Part shown: piece after piece, positions 15,220 to 22,207 of the stretch
How positions within the stretch are numbered: the stretch's first letter is position 1
Layout of the letters: every line of letters begins with the position of its first letter
Assembly (NCBI GenBank): GCA_047921175.1
Contig: JBLRWQ010000021.1
Location: 1 to 42,376, forward strand
DNA from: T1Sed10-7 sp047921175
Lineage (GTDB): Bacteria; Actinomycetota; Nitriliruptoria; Nitriliruptorales; Nitriliruptoraceae
Reading direction: 5' to 3'
Length of the DNA stretch: 42,376 bases
Made by a program: the position numbers and the translations under genes
Notes under the pieces: generated by a model
What the model was told of the DNA's origin: nothing
The model's input: the letters and a program-made list of their open reading frames with translations, nothing else
Database searches by the model: none

Positions 15220-15249
15220 GGCTCCAGGCGGCGGAGAGGAGACGGGACC

Positions 15250-16011
15250 GTGTACCCCGAGGAACGGCAGGCACGGATCCTCGAGCTGGCGCGTGGCAAC
15301 GGACGCGTCGAGGTCGCCCGACTCGCCGACGAGCTCGACGTGACCCCGGAGACCGTCCGCCGCGATCTCACCGCGCTCGAGCGCCAGGGGCTCCTACGCC
15401 GGGTCCATGGCGGGGCGATCCCGATCGAACGACTGGGGTTCGAGCCGACGGTCGGCACCCGTGCCGAGGTGTTGACCGCGGAGAAGGAGCGCATCGCCAA
15501 GGTCGCGCTCACCCTCCTGCCGGACGAAGGCTCGATCCTGCTGGACGCCGGGACCACCACCGCAAGGCTGGCCGAGGCACTCCCCGGCGACCGCGAGCTG
15601 ACGGTCGTCACCAACGCCCTCGACATCGCCGTCGCCCTCGCCCACCGGCCCAACCTGACCGTGCTGGCGCTCGGTGGGCGGGTCCGCAGCCGCACGCTCG
15701 CCGCGGTCGACGTCTGGGCCCTGGACGCCCTCAAGGACACCTTCGTCGACGTCGCCTTCCTCGGCACGAACGGCATCTCGGTCGAGCGGGGTCTGACCAC
15801 CCCGGACCCGACCGAGGCGGCCGTCAAGCGGGCCATGATCGGCGCCGCACGACGCTCGGTCGTCCTCGGGGACCACACCAAGGTCGGGGCGGACCACCTG
15901 ATCCGTTTCGGGGACCTCGATCAGATCGACACCTTCGTGACCGACAGCGATCTCGACCTCGAGCTCGCCGGCGAACTCGAGGCCACCGGCCTCAGGGTGG
16001 TACGCGCATGA
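15250..16011 (+). CDS. DeoR/GlpR-family transcriptional regulator of the PTS cluster
   Basis: A 253-residue DeoR-family repressor. Residues 1-60 hold the winged helix (RQARILELARGNGRVEVARLA, VTPETVRRDLTALE), and residues 75-250 the phosphosugar-sensing domain with ILLDAGTTTARLAEAL, VVTNALDIAV, LGGRVRSRTLAAVD and FLGTNGIS. Members usually respond to a sugar phosphate made by the pathway they control. It is first in the cluster, and its stop overlaps the kinase start as ATGA. GTG 15250 follows GAGGAG. A role as local regulator of the polyol PTS, sensing the ketose phosphate, is inferred from position. Confidence 0.93.
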   Translation: MYPEERQARILELARGNGRVEVARLADELDVTPETVRRDLTALERQGLLRRVHGGAIPIERLGFEPTVGTRAEVLTAEKERIAKVALTLLPDEGSILLDAGTTTARLAEALPGDRELTVVTNALDIAVALAHRPNLTVLALGGRVRSRTLAAVDVWALDALKDTFVDVAFLGTNGISVERGLTTPDPTEAAVKRAMIGAARRSVVLGDHTKVGADHLIRFGDLDQIDTFVTDSDLDLELAGELEATGLRVVRA

Positions 16012-16973
16012 TCGTCACCGTCACCCCGAACCCGAGCGTCGACCGCACCGTCAGCGTGGACGCCCTGCTGCGCGGCGAGGTGCTCCGGACGTCCGCCCAG
16101 CAGCTCGACCCGGGGGGCAAGGGCATCAACGTCGCGCGGGCCCTGCATGCCAACGGTCATGCGACGACCGCGGTCGTCCCGGTCGGCGGTCCCGCCGGCG
16201 CGCAGCTCCTGGCGCTCCTCGACGGCACCGGCCTCGACGTCGTGACCGTCCCGATCGGCGGCTCCGTCCGTTCCAACATCACCATCGCGGAGCCGGACGG
16301 CACGGTCACCAAGCTCAACGAACCGGGCCCGACGCTCTCCGACGACGAGCAGGCACGCCTCATCGCCGCCACCCGTGCGGCGTCCGCCGGCGCCGACTGG
16401 CTCGTGGTCAGCGGTTCCCTCCCCCCCGGGACCCCGCACCAGCTGCTCCACGACCTGGTCGCCGCTGGGCGGGCCGCCGGCGCACGCGTCGCGGTCGACA
16501 CCTCCGAGGAGGCCCTGCTCGCCGCCCTGGAGGCCCGTCCCGACCTCATCAAGCCGAACGCCGAGGAGCTCGTGGCCGCCACCGGCCGTGCCCTGACCTC
16601 GATCGGCGACGTCATCGACGCCGCACGGGAGCTGCTCGACCGGGGCGTCGGCGCCGTGCTGGCGAGCCTGGGGCCGGACGGCGCCATCTACGTCGACGGC
16701 GCTACGTGCATCCACGCGGAGCTGGCCGTCGCGACACCCCGGAGCACGGTCGGCGCCGGCGACTCGACGCTCGCCGGCTTCCTGACCGCGGCCACCTCGC
16801 CCGCCGAGGGTCTGCGCGCGGCCGTCGCCTACGGCGCGGCCGCCGTGTCGCTGCCCGGCAGCCAGGTGCCCGCTCCACACGATCTCCACCTCGACGCCGT
16901 CGAGGTGCAGTTGGAACCCGACCGCGCCCGCCCACTGACGGGTGCACCACAGCCCGAGGGCTCACACCGGTGA
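16008..16973 (+). CDS. fruK: PfkB-family 1-phosphofructokinase/tagatose-6-phosphate kinase
   Basis: A 321-residue PfkB carbohydrate kinase of the FruK/LacC branch. It shows the TPNPSVDRTV start, GGKGINVARAL near residue 36, LIKPNAEEL, and the C-terminal STVGAGDSTLAGF box with the catalytic Asp. FruK phosphorylates fructose 1-phosphate to the 1,6-bisphosphate; LacC acts on tagatose 6-phosphate. Sequence alone does not separate the two here. Within this cluster it probably phosphorylates the ketose phosphate made by the dehydrogenase encoded downstream. It is coupled to the DeoR gene by ATGA. The gene symbol is by best family match and is tentative. Confidence 0.88.
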   Translation: MIVTVTPNPSVDRTVSVDALLRGEVLRTSAQQLDPGGKGINVARALHANGHATTAVVPVGGPAGAQLLALLDGTGLDVVTVPIGGSVRSNITIAEPDGTVTKLNEPGPTLSDDEQARLIAATRAASAGADWLVVSGSLPPGTPHQLLHDLVAAGRAAGARVAVDTSEEALLAALEARPDLIKPNAEELVAATGRALTSIGDVIDAARELLDRGVGAVLASLGPDGAIYVDGATCIHAELAVATPRSTVGAGDSTLAGFLTAATSPAEGLRAAVAYGAAAVSLPGSQVPAPHDLHLDAVEVQLEPDRARPLTGAPQPEGSHR

Positions 16974-17006
16974 GCTCGCACCGACCCCCCCCCGACCGGG
17001 GCTCAC
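16960..17006 (+). promoter_or_regulatory. Competing inverted repeats at the kinase/EIIC junction
   Basis: GCTCAC (16960-16965), GTGAGC (16970-16975) and GCTCAC (17001-17006) can pair in two mutually exclusive hairpins, the second enclosing a run of nine C. The elements span the kinase stop and the 62-base gap before EIIC. An attenuator or mRNA-processing site is possible; no U tract is present. Confidence 0.4.
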
Positions 17007-17035
17007 CCCACCGAACACCAACAGGGAGAACAACG

Positions 17036-18166
17036 ATGAGTGACATGGTTGCGGGCGCGCCCGCAGCAGAGAGCGGCTGGCGGTCTCACGTCCAGCGGTT
17101 CGGAGGCAACCTCGCCGCGATGGTGATGCCGAACATCGGCGCCTTCATCGCCTGGGGTCTGTTGACCGCGCTGTTCATCCCGACCGGGTGGCTCCCCAAC
17201 GAGTCCCTGGCAGAGATGGTCGGCCCGATGATCCTGACGCTGCTGCCGGTCCTGATCGGCTACACCGGCGGCCGGCTGATCCACGGGCAACGCGGTGCCG
17301 TCATCGGCGCCGTGGCGACGATGGGGATCGTCGTCGGCTCCGACATCCCGCAGTTCCTGGGCGCGATGGCCATCGGCCCGCTGGCTGCCTGGGTGCTGAA
17401 GAAGTTCGACGACTTCGTCGTGCCGCGCACCAAGGTCGGCTTCGAGATGCTCGTCAACAACTTCTCGCTCGGGATCCTGGGCGTGATCATGGCGATCGTC
17501 GGCTTCCTCGGCATCGGCCCGATCGTGACCGGGCTGACCACCGTGCTCGGCAACGGCGTCGAGGTCCTGGTCGACAACCGTCTGCTGCCGTTGGCCTCGC
17601 TGCTGATCGAGCCGGCCAAGGTGCTGTTCCTGAACAACGCCATCAACCACGGCGTGCTCGGCCCGCTCGGCGTCGTCGAGGCGGCGGAGGCCGGCAAGTC
17701 GATCCTGTTCATGCTGGAGACGAACCCCGGACCGGGCCTCGGCATCCTGCTGGCCTTCTGGCTGGCCGGCCCCAACAAGGCCATCCGGCTCAGTGCCCCC
17801 GGCGCCATCATCATCCACTTCTTCGGCGGCATCCACGAGATCTACTTCCCCTACGTCCTCATGAAGCCCCAGATGATCATCGCCGCGATCGCCGGCGGGA
17901 TGACCGGTGTGGCGACCTTCATGGTGACGGGCGTCGGCCTGGTCGCGACCCCCTCCCCCGGTTCGATCTTCGCCTACATGGCGGTCACGCCCCGCGGCAA
18001 CTTCTTCGGTGTGCTGCTCGGGATCGCCCTGTCCGCTGCCGTGTCCTTCGTCGTCGGTGCCGCGCTGCTGAGGTTCTCCAAGAGCGACGAGGAGCCGGAC
18101 CTGGACGAGGCCGCCGCCCAGTCCGCCGCCAACAAGGGCACCAAGCCCGCTACCCCGGAGGCCTGA
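17036..18166 (+). CDS. mtlA: PTS mannitol-family transporter, EIIC component
   Basis: A 376-residue membrane permease of the fructose-mannitol PTS family, mannitol branch. It has about eight hydrophobic segments and highly conserved family stretches: GGNLAAMVMPNIGAFIAWGL near the N-terminus, LLIEPAKVLFLNNAINHG in the middle, and GGIHEIYFPYVLM near the C-terminus, whose GIHE motif binds the sugar. It stands alone as EIIC, with EIIB and EIIA as separate downstream genes instead of fused. ATG 17036 follows an AGGGAGA site. Mannitol is the likely substrate, but related hexitols or pentitols are possible given the unusual dehydrogenase downstream. Confidence 0.92.
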   Translation: MSDMVAGAPAAESGWRSHVQRFGGNLAAMVMPNIGAFIAWGLLTALFIPTGWLPNESLAEMVGPMILTLLPVLIGYTGGRLIHGQRGAVIGAVATMGIVVGSDIPQFLGAMAIGPLAAWVLKKFDDFVVPRTKVGFEMLVNNFSLGILGVIMAIVGFLGIGPIVTGLTTVLGNGVEVLVDNRLLPLASLLIEPAKVLFLNNAINHGVLGPLGVVEAAEAGKSILFMLETNPGPGLGILLAFWLAGPNKAIRLSAPGAIIIHFFGGIHEIYFPYVLMKPQMIIAAIAGGMTGVATFMVTGVGLVATPSPGSIFAYMAVTPRGNFFGVLLGIALSAAVSFVVGAALLRFSKSDEEPDLDEAAAQSAANKGTKPATPEA

Positions 18167-18171
18167 TCACC

Positions 18172-18483
18172 ATGACCAGCATCGACGGTAAGGACGTCAA
18201 GAGCGTCGTGGTCGCGTGCGAAGCGGGGATGGGGTCCAGCGTCCTGCTGACCACCACCCTCGCCAAGCAGCTGAAGCCACACGGCGTGACCGTGACCCAC
18301 AGCCCGGTCAACCGACTCACCGACGACACGGCCGACGTGGTGCTCTGCCACCAGGGCCTGGTGAAGCGGGCCCGGCAGGCCGCACCGAACTCGGTGGTGA
18401 TCCCCTTCCAGATGTTCATGGGTGACCCGGCCTTCGCCAAGGTCGTCTCGGCCATCGCCGACGGGGGCACCCTCGATGGCTGA
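18172..18483 (+). CDS. PTS mannitol-family EIIB component
   Basis: A 103-residue cytoplasmic EIIB of the mannitol type. The phosphorylated cysteine is Cys16 in VACEAGMGSSVLL, followed by the NRLTDDTADVVLCHQGL region typical of the family. It takes phosphate from EIIA and passes it to the sugar during transport through EIIC. It starts 5 bases after the EIIC stop, and its own stop overlaps EIIA by 8 bases, so EIIC, EIIB and EIIA should be made in equal amounts. Confidence 0.93.
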   Translation: MTSIDGKDVKSVVVACEAGMGSSVLLTTTLAKQLKPHGVTVTHSPVNRLTDDTADVVLCHQGLVKRARQAAPNSVVIPFQMFMGDPAFAKVVSAIADGGTLDG

Positions 18484-18955
18484 GGCCACCGACCTTCTCA
18501 TCGCCGATGCGGTGCGGCTCGGCTGCACCGCGGCGGACCGCTTCGATGCGGTCCGCCAGGCCGGGGACATCCTCGTCCGGATCGGTGCCGTCGAGCAGGC
18601 CTACGCCGACGCCATGCAGGAACGCGAGCTCAGCCTGTCCTCCTACGTCGGCGAGGGCTTCGCGATCCCCCACGGCACGGACGAATCCCGGGCGCACGTG
18701 CACCGCGGGGCCCTGGCGTACCTGCAGTTCCCCGACGGCGTGGACTGGGACGGCGACGACGTCCGCGCTTGCGTCGCCATCGCGGCAGCCACCGATGAAC
18801 ACGTCAGCGTGATGGCCACGCTCGCGCGGGTCCTCGTCGAGCCCGACCAGGCCGAGGAGCTGCGCACCACGACCGATCCTCAGCGGGTCCTGGAGTTGCT
18901 GGCTCCCACACCCGACGAGGACGACGACACCTCAGAACACCAGGAGATGACGTGA
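18476..18955 (+). CDS. PTS mannitol/fructose-family EIIA component
   Basis: A 159-residue EIIA of the fructose-mannitol family. The phosphorylated histidine is His66 in GEGFAIPHGTDESRAHV, the characteristic family box; the helix around VSVMATLARVL is also present. It receives phosphate from HPr, encoded about 1.1 kb downstream, and passes it to EIIB. The C-terminal tail is acidic. It overlaps EIIB upstream and the dehydrogenase downstream (GTGA), so it is translationally coupled to both. Confidence 0.93.
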   Translation: MAEATDLLIADAVRLGCTAADRFDAVRQAGDILVRIGAVEQAYADAMQERELSLSSYVGEGFAIPHGTDESRAHVHRGALAYLQFPDGVDWDGDDVRACVAIAAATDEHVSVMATLARVLVEPDQAEELRTTTDPQRVLELLAPTPDEDDDTSEHQEMT

Positions 18956-19992
18956 GAGCTGCAACCTTCCACGCGCCGGGCGACCTGCGCGTGACCGAGA
19001 TCGATGAGCCGACGGCCGGTCCGCGGGAGCTGAAGCTGCGCATGCACGCGACGGCGACCTGCGGCACGGACGCGAAGATCTACAAGCACGGTCATCCCCG
19101 GCTCGAGCCACCGCAGGTGATCGGTCACGAGCTGGCCGGTGAGGTGGTCGAGGTCGGCAGCGAGGTGACCGGCCACGCCGTCGGTGACCGGCTGCAGGTC
19201 ATCGCCGCGGTGCCGTGCGGGGAGTGCTGGGCGTGCACCTCGGGCGCCATGACGGTCTGTCCCAACCAGACCTCCATGGGCTACCAGTATCCCGGCGGGT
19301 TCGCCGAGTACATGATCGTGCCCGAGCAGGTCCTGAAGGTCGATGGTGTCAACCTGATCCCGGACGGGGTGTCCTACGCCGAGGCCTCGGTCACCGAGCC
19401 GCTGGCGTGCGCCCTGAACGCCCAGGAGCTCGTCCACGTCGGCAAGGACGACGTCGTCGTGGTCATGGGCGCCGGACCGATCGGGTGCCTGCACGTCCGG
19501 CTCGCCCGCTCCTTCGGCGCGAGCAAGGTGTTCCTGATCGACGTGAACGCCGGACGGCTCGCGTTGTCGGCCGAACGCGTCCACCCCGAAGCAGCGATCG
19601 ACGCGTCGACCGAGGATCCGGTCGCCCGCGTCAAGGAGCTGACGGACGGTCGCGGGCCGGACGTGGTCATCACCGCCGCACCGGCGGCGATCGCCCAGGA
19701 GCAAGCCATCGAGATGGCCGCACCCCAGGGCCGGATCAGCTTCTTCGGTGGGCTCCCGAAGGACAACCCCTACATCCGATGCGACTCCAACATCGTCCAC
19801 TACCGCGAGCTGATGCTCATGGGGGCGAACGGGTCGAGCCCCGACCACAACCGTCGGGCACTCGATCTCATCGCAACCGGCGCGGTCCCGGTGGATGACC
19901 TGATCACGCACCGCCTACCGCTCGAGCAGGTCCAGGACGCGATCGACGCCGTCGTCAGCGGCGAGGCCATCAAGGTCGTCGTCGAGCCGTGA
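18952..19992 (+). CDS. Zinc-dependent MDR polyol-phosphate dehydrogenase
   Basis: A 346-residue medium-chain zinc dehydrogenase of the sorbitol/galactitol-1-phosphate/threonine dehydrogenase group. The catalytic zinc ligands are Cys37 (TCGTDAKIY) and His59-Glu60 (GHELAG); four structural-zinc cysteines are Cys89, 92, 95 and 103. The NAD-binding loop is VMGAGPIGCLH with an acidic LIDVN strand. In this cluster it most likely oxidises the polyol phosphate made by the PTS to a ketose phosphate. That is notable because the classical mannitol-1-phosphate dehydrogenase MtlD is an unrelated long-chain enzyme. The exact regiochemistry is not known. Confidence 0.9.
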   Translation: MRAATFHAPGDLRVTEIDEPTAGPRELKLRMHATATCGTDAKIYKHGHPRLEPPQVIGHELAGEVVEVGSEVTGHAVGDRLQVIAAVPCGECWACTSGAMTVCPNQTSMGYQYPGGFAEYMIVPEQVLKVDGVNLIPDGVSYAEASVTEPLACALNAQELVHVGKDDVVVVMGAGPIGCLHVRLARSFGASKVFLIDVNAGRLALSAERVHPEAAIDASTEDPVARVKELTDGRGPDVVITAAPAAIAQEQAIEMAAPQGRISFFGGLPKDNPYIRCDSNIVHYRELMLMGANGSSPDHNRRALDLIATGAVPVDDLITHRLPLEQVQDAIDAVVSGEAIKVVVEP

Positions 19993-20029
19993 GCCAGGCG
20001 GCGGCACGGTCGCACCGGACCACCCAGGC

Positions 20030-20070
20030 CCTGGCCGCGCGCTGCGGATCACCACCGGCGCGCGGCCAGG
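20030..20070 (+). terminator. 13-bp perfect stem hairpin between dehydrogenase and ptsH
   Basis: CCTGGCCGCGCGC (20030-20042) and GCGCGCGGCCAGG (20058-20070) form a perfect stem with a 15-base loop in the 111-base gap. It is the most stable hairpin in this part of the cluster and lacks a U tract. It could partly terminate, or protect one side of a processed mRNA, separating HPr/EI levels from the upstream genes. Confidence 0.6.
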
Positions 20071-20103
20071 CCACGTCACCACCGATCGAGGAGAGGATCC
20101 GTC

Positions 20104-20376
20104 ATGCCATCGCGTACCGTCGCCCTGCCCAACCCCACCGGCCTGCACGCCCGTCCCGCGAAGGTCTTCGCCAAGGCCGCAGCGGCCGCCCCCGGCACCG
20201 TGACCATCAGCAAGGACGGTCGGGAGGTCAACGCCTCCTCGGTGCTGTCGGTGCTGACCCTGGACTGCCACCAGGGGGACGAGGTCACCGTGACCGTCGA
20301 GGGTGAGGACGCCGAGGCCACCCTGGACGAGCTCGTCGCGCTGATCGAGTCCGGGCTCGGGGAGGGATCGTCGTGA
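20104..20376 (+). CDS. ptsH: PTS phosphocarrier protein HPr
   Basis: A 90-residue HPr. The active-site histidine is His15 in NPTGLHARPAKVF. The region around residue 46, where firmicute HPr carries the regulatory serine, reads NASSVLSVLTL and keeps serines, but regulation by an HPr kinase is not established. It carries phosphate from enzyme I to EIIA. ATG 20104 has GAGGAGAGG upstream. Its stop overlaps ptsI as GTGA. Its location within a sugar-specific cluster suggests a dedicated phosphorelay. Confidence 0.96.
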   Translation: MPSRTVALPNPTGLHARPAKVFAKAAAAAPGTVTISKDGREVNASSVLSVLTLDCHQGDEVTVTVEGEDAEATLDELVALIESGLGEGSS

Positions 20377-22103
20377 CCGTCACCCTGGCGGGACGGGCCG
20401 CTGCACCGGGGGCTGCGGTGGCCCCGGTGTTCGTGCTCGAGACCGACGTCGGGCACAGCCCGATCCCGGAACGTCGGCGCGGCTCGGCCGCCGCCGAGGT
20501 CGCCCGGCTGCGTTCCGCTCTTGAGGCCGCCGGAGAGCAGCTCGAGGAGCTCGCGGTCAAGGTCGCCGAGGAGGCCGGGGAGGACGAGGCGGAGATCTTC
20601 GAGGCCCACGCGGAGTTCGCCGCCGACCCGGAGCTGCTGACCCTCGCCACGGAGGCGATCGAGGACGGCGCATCGGCCGAGCGGGCCTCCACCTCGGCGT
20701 TCGGGACCTTCCGGGACCTGCTGTCCGCCTCGTCGAGCGAGTACCTCGCCGCGCGGGCTGCGGACCTGGACGACGTCCGGGACCGGGTCATCGCGATCCT
20801 GCAGGGCCGCACGATGCTCGTGTCGGTCCCGAAGGTGCGCTCGGTCATCGTGGCCCGGGAGCTGACCCCGTCCCAGACCGCGAGCCTGCCGATGGCGCTG
20901 ATCGCCGGCCTGGTGACCGAGACCGGCTCGGCGACCAGCCACGCCGCGATCCTCGCCCGCTCGCTCGGGATCCCCGCGATCGTCGGCTGTGAGGGTGTCC
21001 TGGCCGCGGTGGCGGACGGCACCACGGTCGCGGTCGATGGCCGCAGCGGGGAGCTGTTCATCGACCCGGACGAGGCGCTCTGCGCCGACATCACCGGGCG
21101 GATGGAACGCGAGGAGGCCCGCCAGCGTGAGCTGGAGGCGATCAGGGACGAGGAGGGCCGCACCGCCGACGGGCACCGGGTGGAGCTCGCCGCGAACCTC
21201 GGCAGCCCCGACGACCTCGCCCCGGCGCTGGCCGCCGGCGCCGAGGGCTCCGGGCTCGTGCGCACCGAGTTCCTGTTCCAGGACCGGCGCACCGAACCGG
21301 ACGTCGACGACCAGGTCGGCTTCTACGTGCAGGTCCTCGAGGCCTTCCCGGGCCGCCGGGTCGTGTTCCGGACCATGGACGTCGGCGCGGACAAGCCGCT
21401 GGCGTTCGTGGACCGCGACGCGGAGGAGAACCCCGCGCTCGGCCTGCGCGGGATCCGGCTCCACCTCGCCCGTCCGGAGCTGTTCCGGACCCAGCTCCGC
21501 GCGCTGCTGCGCGCCCGGGCGGCCGTCACCGACCGCGACGCCGGACGCATGGCGATCATGTTCCCCCTCGTCGCCAAGCTCTCCGAGCTGACCGCAGCCC
21601 GTGCCCACCTCGACGCGGTCGCTGCCGAGGAAGGCATCGACCTCGACGAGCTCGAGGTCGGGATCATGATCGAGGTCCCCTCGGCGGCGCTGGGTGCGGC
21701 CCGCCTCGCCGAGCACGTCGACTTCTTCTCGATCGGGACCAACGACCTGCTGCAGTACACCTTCGCCGTGGACCGGCTCCACGGCGGGGTCGCGGACATC
21801 GCCGACCCCTTCGAACCCGACGTGCTGCAGCTCATCGGGGACGTCATCGCGGCCGGCCACGACGGCGGCGCGTGGGTCGGGATCTGCGGCGAGGCCGCGA
21901 GCGAACCCCTGATCGCGGCCGCGCTCGTCGGCCTCGGCGCCGACGAGCTGTCCATGACCCGCGTCGCCATCCCGGAGGTCAAGGACACCCTGCGCAACCT
22001 CACGCTCGCACAGTGCCGGACCGCCGTCCAGCAGGCCCTGGCCGACAGCCAGGACGCCGACGAGGTCCGCCGCGCGCTCACCGAGGCGCTCCAGCTCGGC
22101 TGA
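20373..22103 (+). CDS. ptsI: PTS enzyme I (phosphoenolpyruvate-protein phosphotransferase)
   Basis: A 576-residue enzyme I, which takes phosphate from PEP to start the relay to HPr. The N-terminal swivelling domain holds the active-site His190 in TGSATSHAAILARSLGIPAI. The C-terminal PEP-binding barrel has GLVRTEFLFQDR, MDVGADKPL, GLRGIRLHL, IMFPLV, IGTNDLLQYTFAVDR and the C-terminal cysteine region WVGICGEAAS. Length is normal. It is the last gene of the cluster, coupled to ptsH, and is followed by a strong hairpin. Confidence 0.97.
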   Translation: MTVTLAGRAAAPGAAVAPVFVLETDVGHSPIPERRRGSAAAEVARLRSALEAAGEQLEELAVKVAEEAGEDEAEIFEAHAEFAADPELLTLATEAIEDGASAERASTSAFGTFRDLLSASSSEYLAARAADLDDVRDRVIAILQGRTMLVSVPKVRSVIVARELTPSQTASLPMALIAGLVTETGSATSHAAILARSLGIPAIVGCEGVLAAVADGTTVAVDGRSGELFIDPDEALCADITGRMEREEARQRELEAIRDEEGRTADGHRVELAANLGSPDDLAPALAAGAEGSGLVRTEFLFQDRRTEPDVDDQVGFYVQVLEAFPGRRVVFRTMDVGADKPLAFVDRDAEENPALGLRGIRLHLARPELFRTQLRALLRARAAVTDRDAGRMAIMFPLVAKLSELTAARAHLDAVAAEEGIDLDELEVGIMIEVPSAALGAARLAEHVDFFSIGTNDLLQYTFAVDRLHGGVADIADPFEPDVLQLIGDVIAAGHDGGAWVGICGEAASEPLIAAALVGLGADELSMTRVAIPEVKDTLRNLTLAQCRTAVQQALADSQDADEVRRALTEALQLG

Positions 22104-22108
22104 GCGCT

Positions 22109-22146
22109 CACGGTCCGGGCGTGCCGATACGACCGCCCGGACCGTG
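22109..22146. terminator. Bidirectional hairpin terminator between ptsI and pepA
   Basis: CACGGTCCGGGCG (22109-22121) pairs perfectly with CGCCCGGACCGTG (22134-22146), a 13-bp stem with a 12-base loop, 5 bases after the ptsI stop and facing the convergent pepA. There is no U tract, which is usual for high-GC actinobacteria. Confidence 0.72.
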
Positions 22147-22171
22147 CCGCGTCAGGACCATGCCGCGTCAG
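22141..22171. repeat. Imperfect 15-base direct repeat
   Basis: ACCGTGCCGCGTCAG (22141-22155) is repeated as ACCATGCCGCGTCAG (22157-22171) with one mismatch. The first copy overlaps the right arm of the terminator hairpin. It may be a small local duplication. Confidence 0.6.
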
Positions 22172-22207
22172 CAGCCGATCGCCGCCAGGGTCCGGGGCAG
22201 GGCCGGG

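Noticed and set aside
13377..15881. 834-codon minus-strand frame giving a longer TPP enzyme
   Set aside because: The first 283 codons are antisense to the DeoR gene and its promoter; the TPP enzyme begins naturally at ATG 15032 with a good ribosome site.
16985..16993. Run of nine C as a phase-variation tract
   Set aside because: It lies in a non-coding gap, upstream of the EIIC ribosome site, so slippage would not change a frame.
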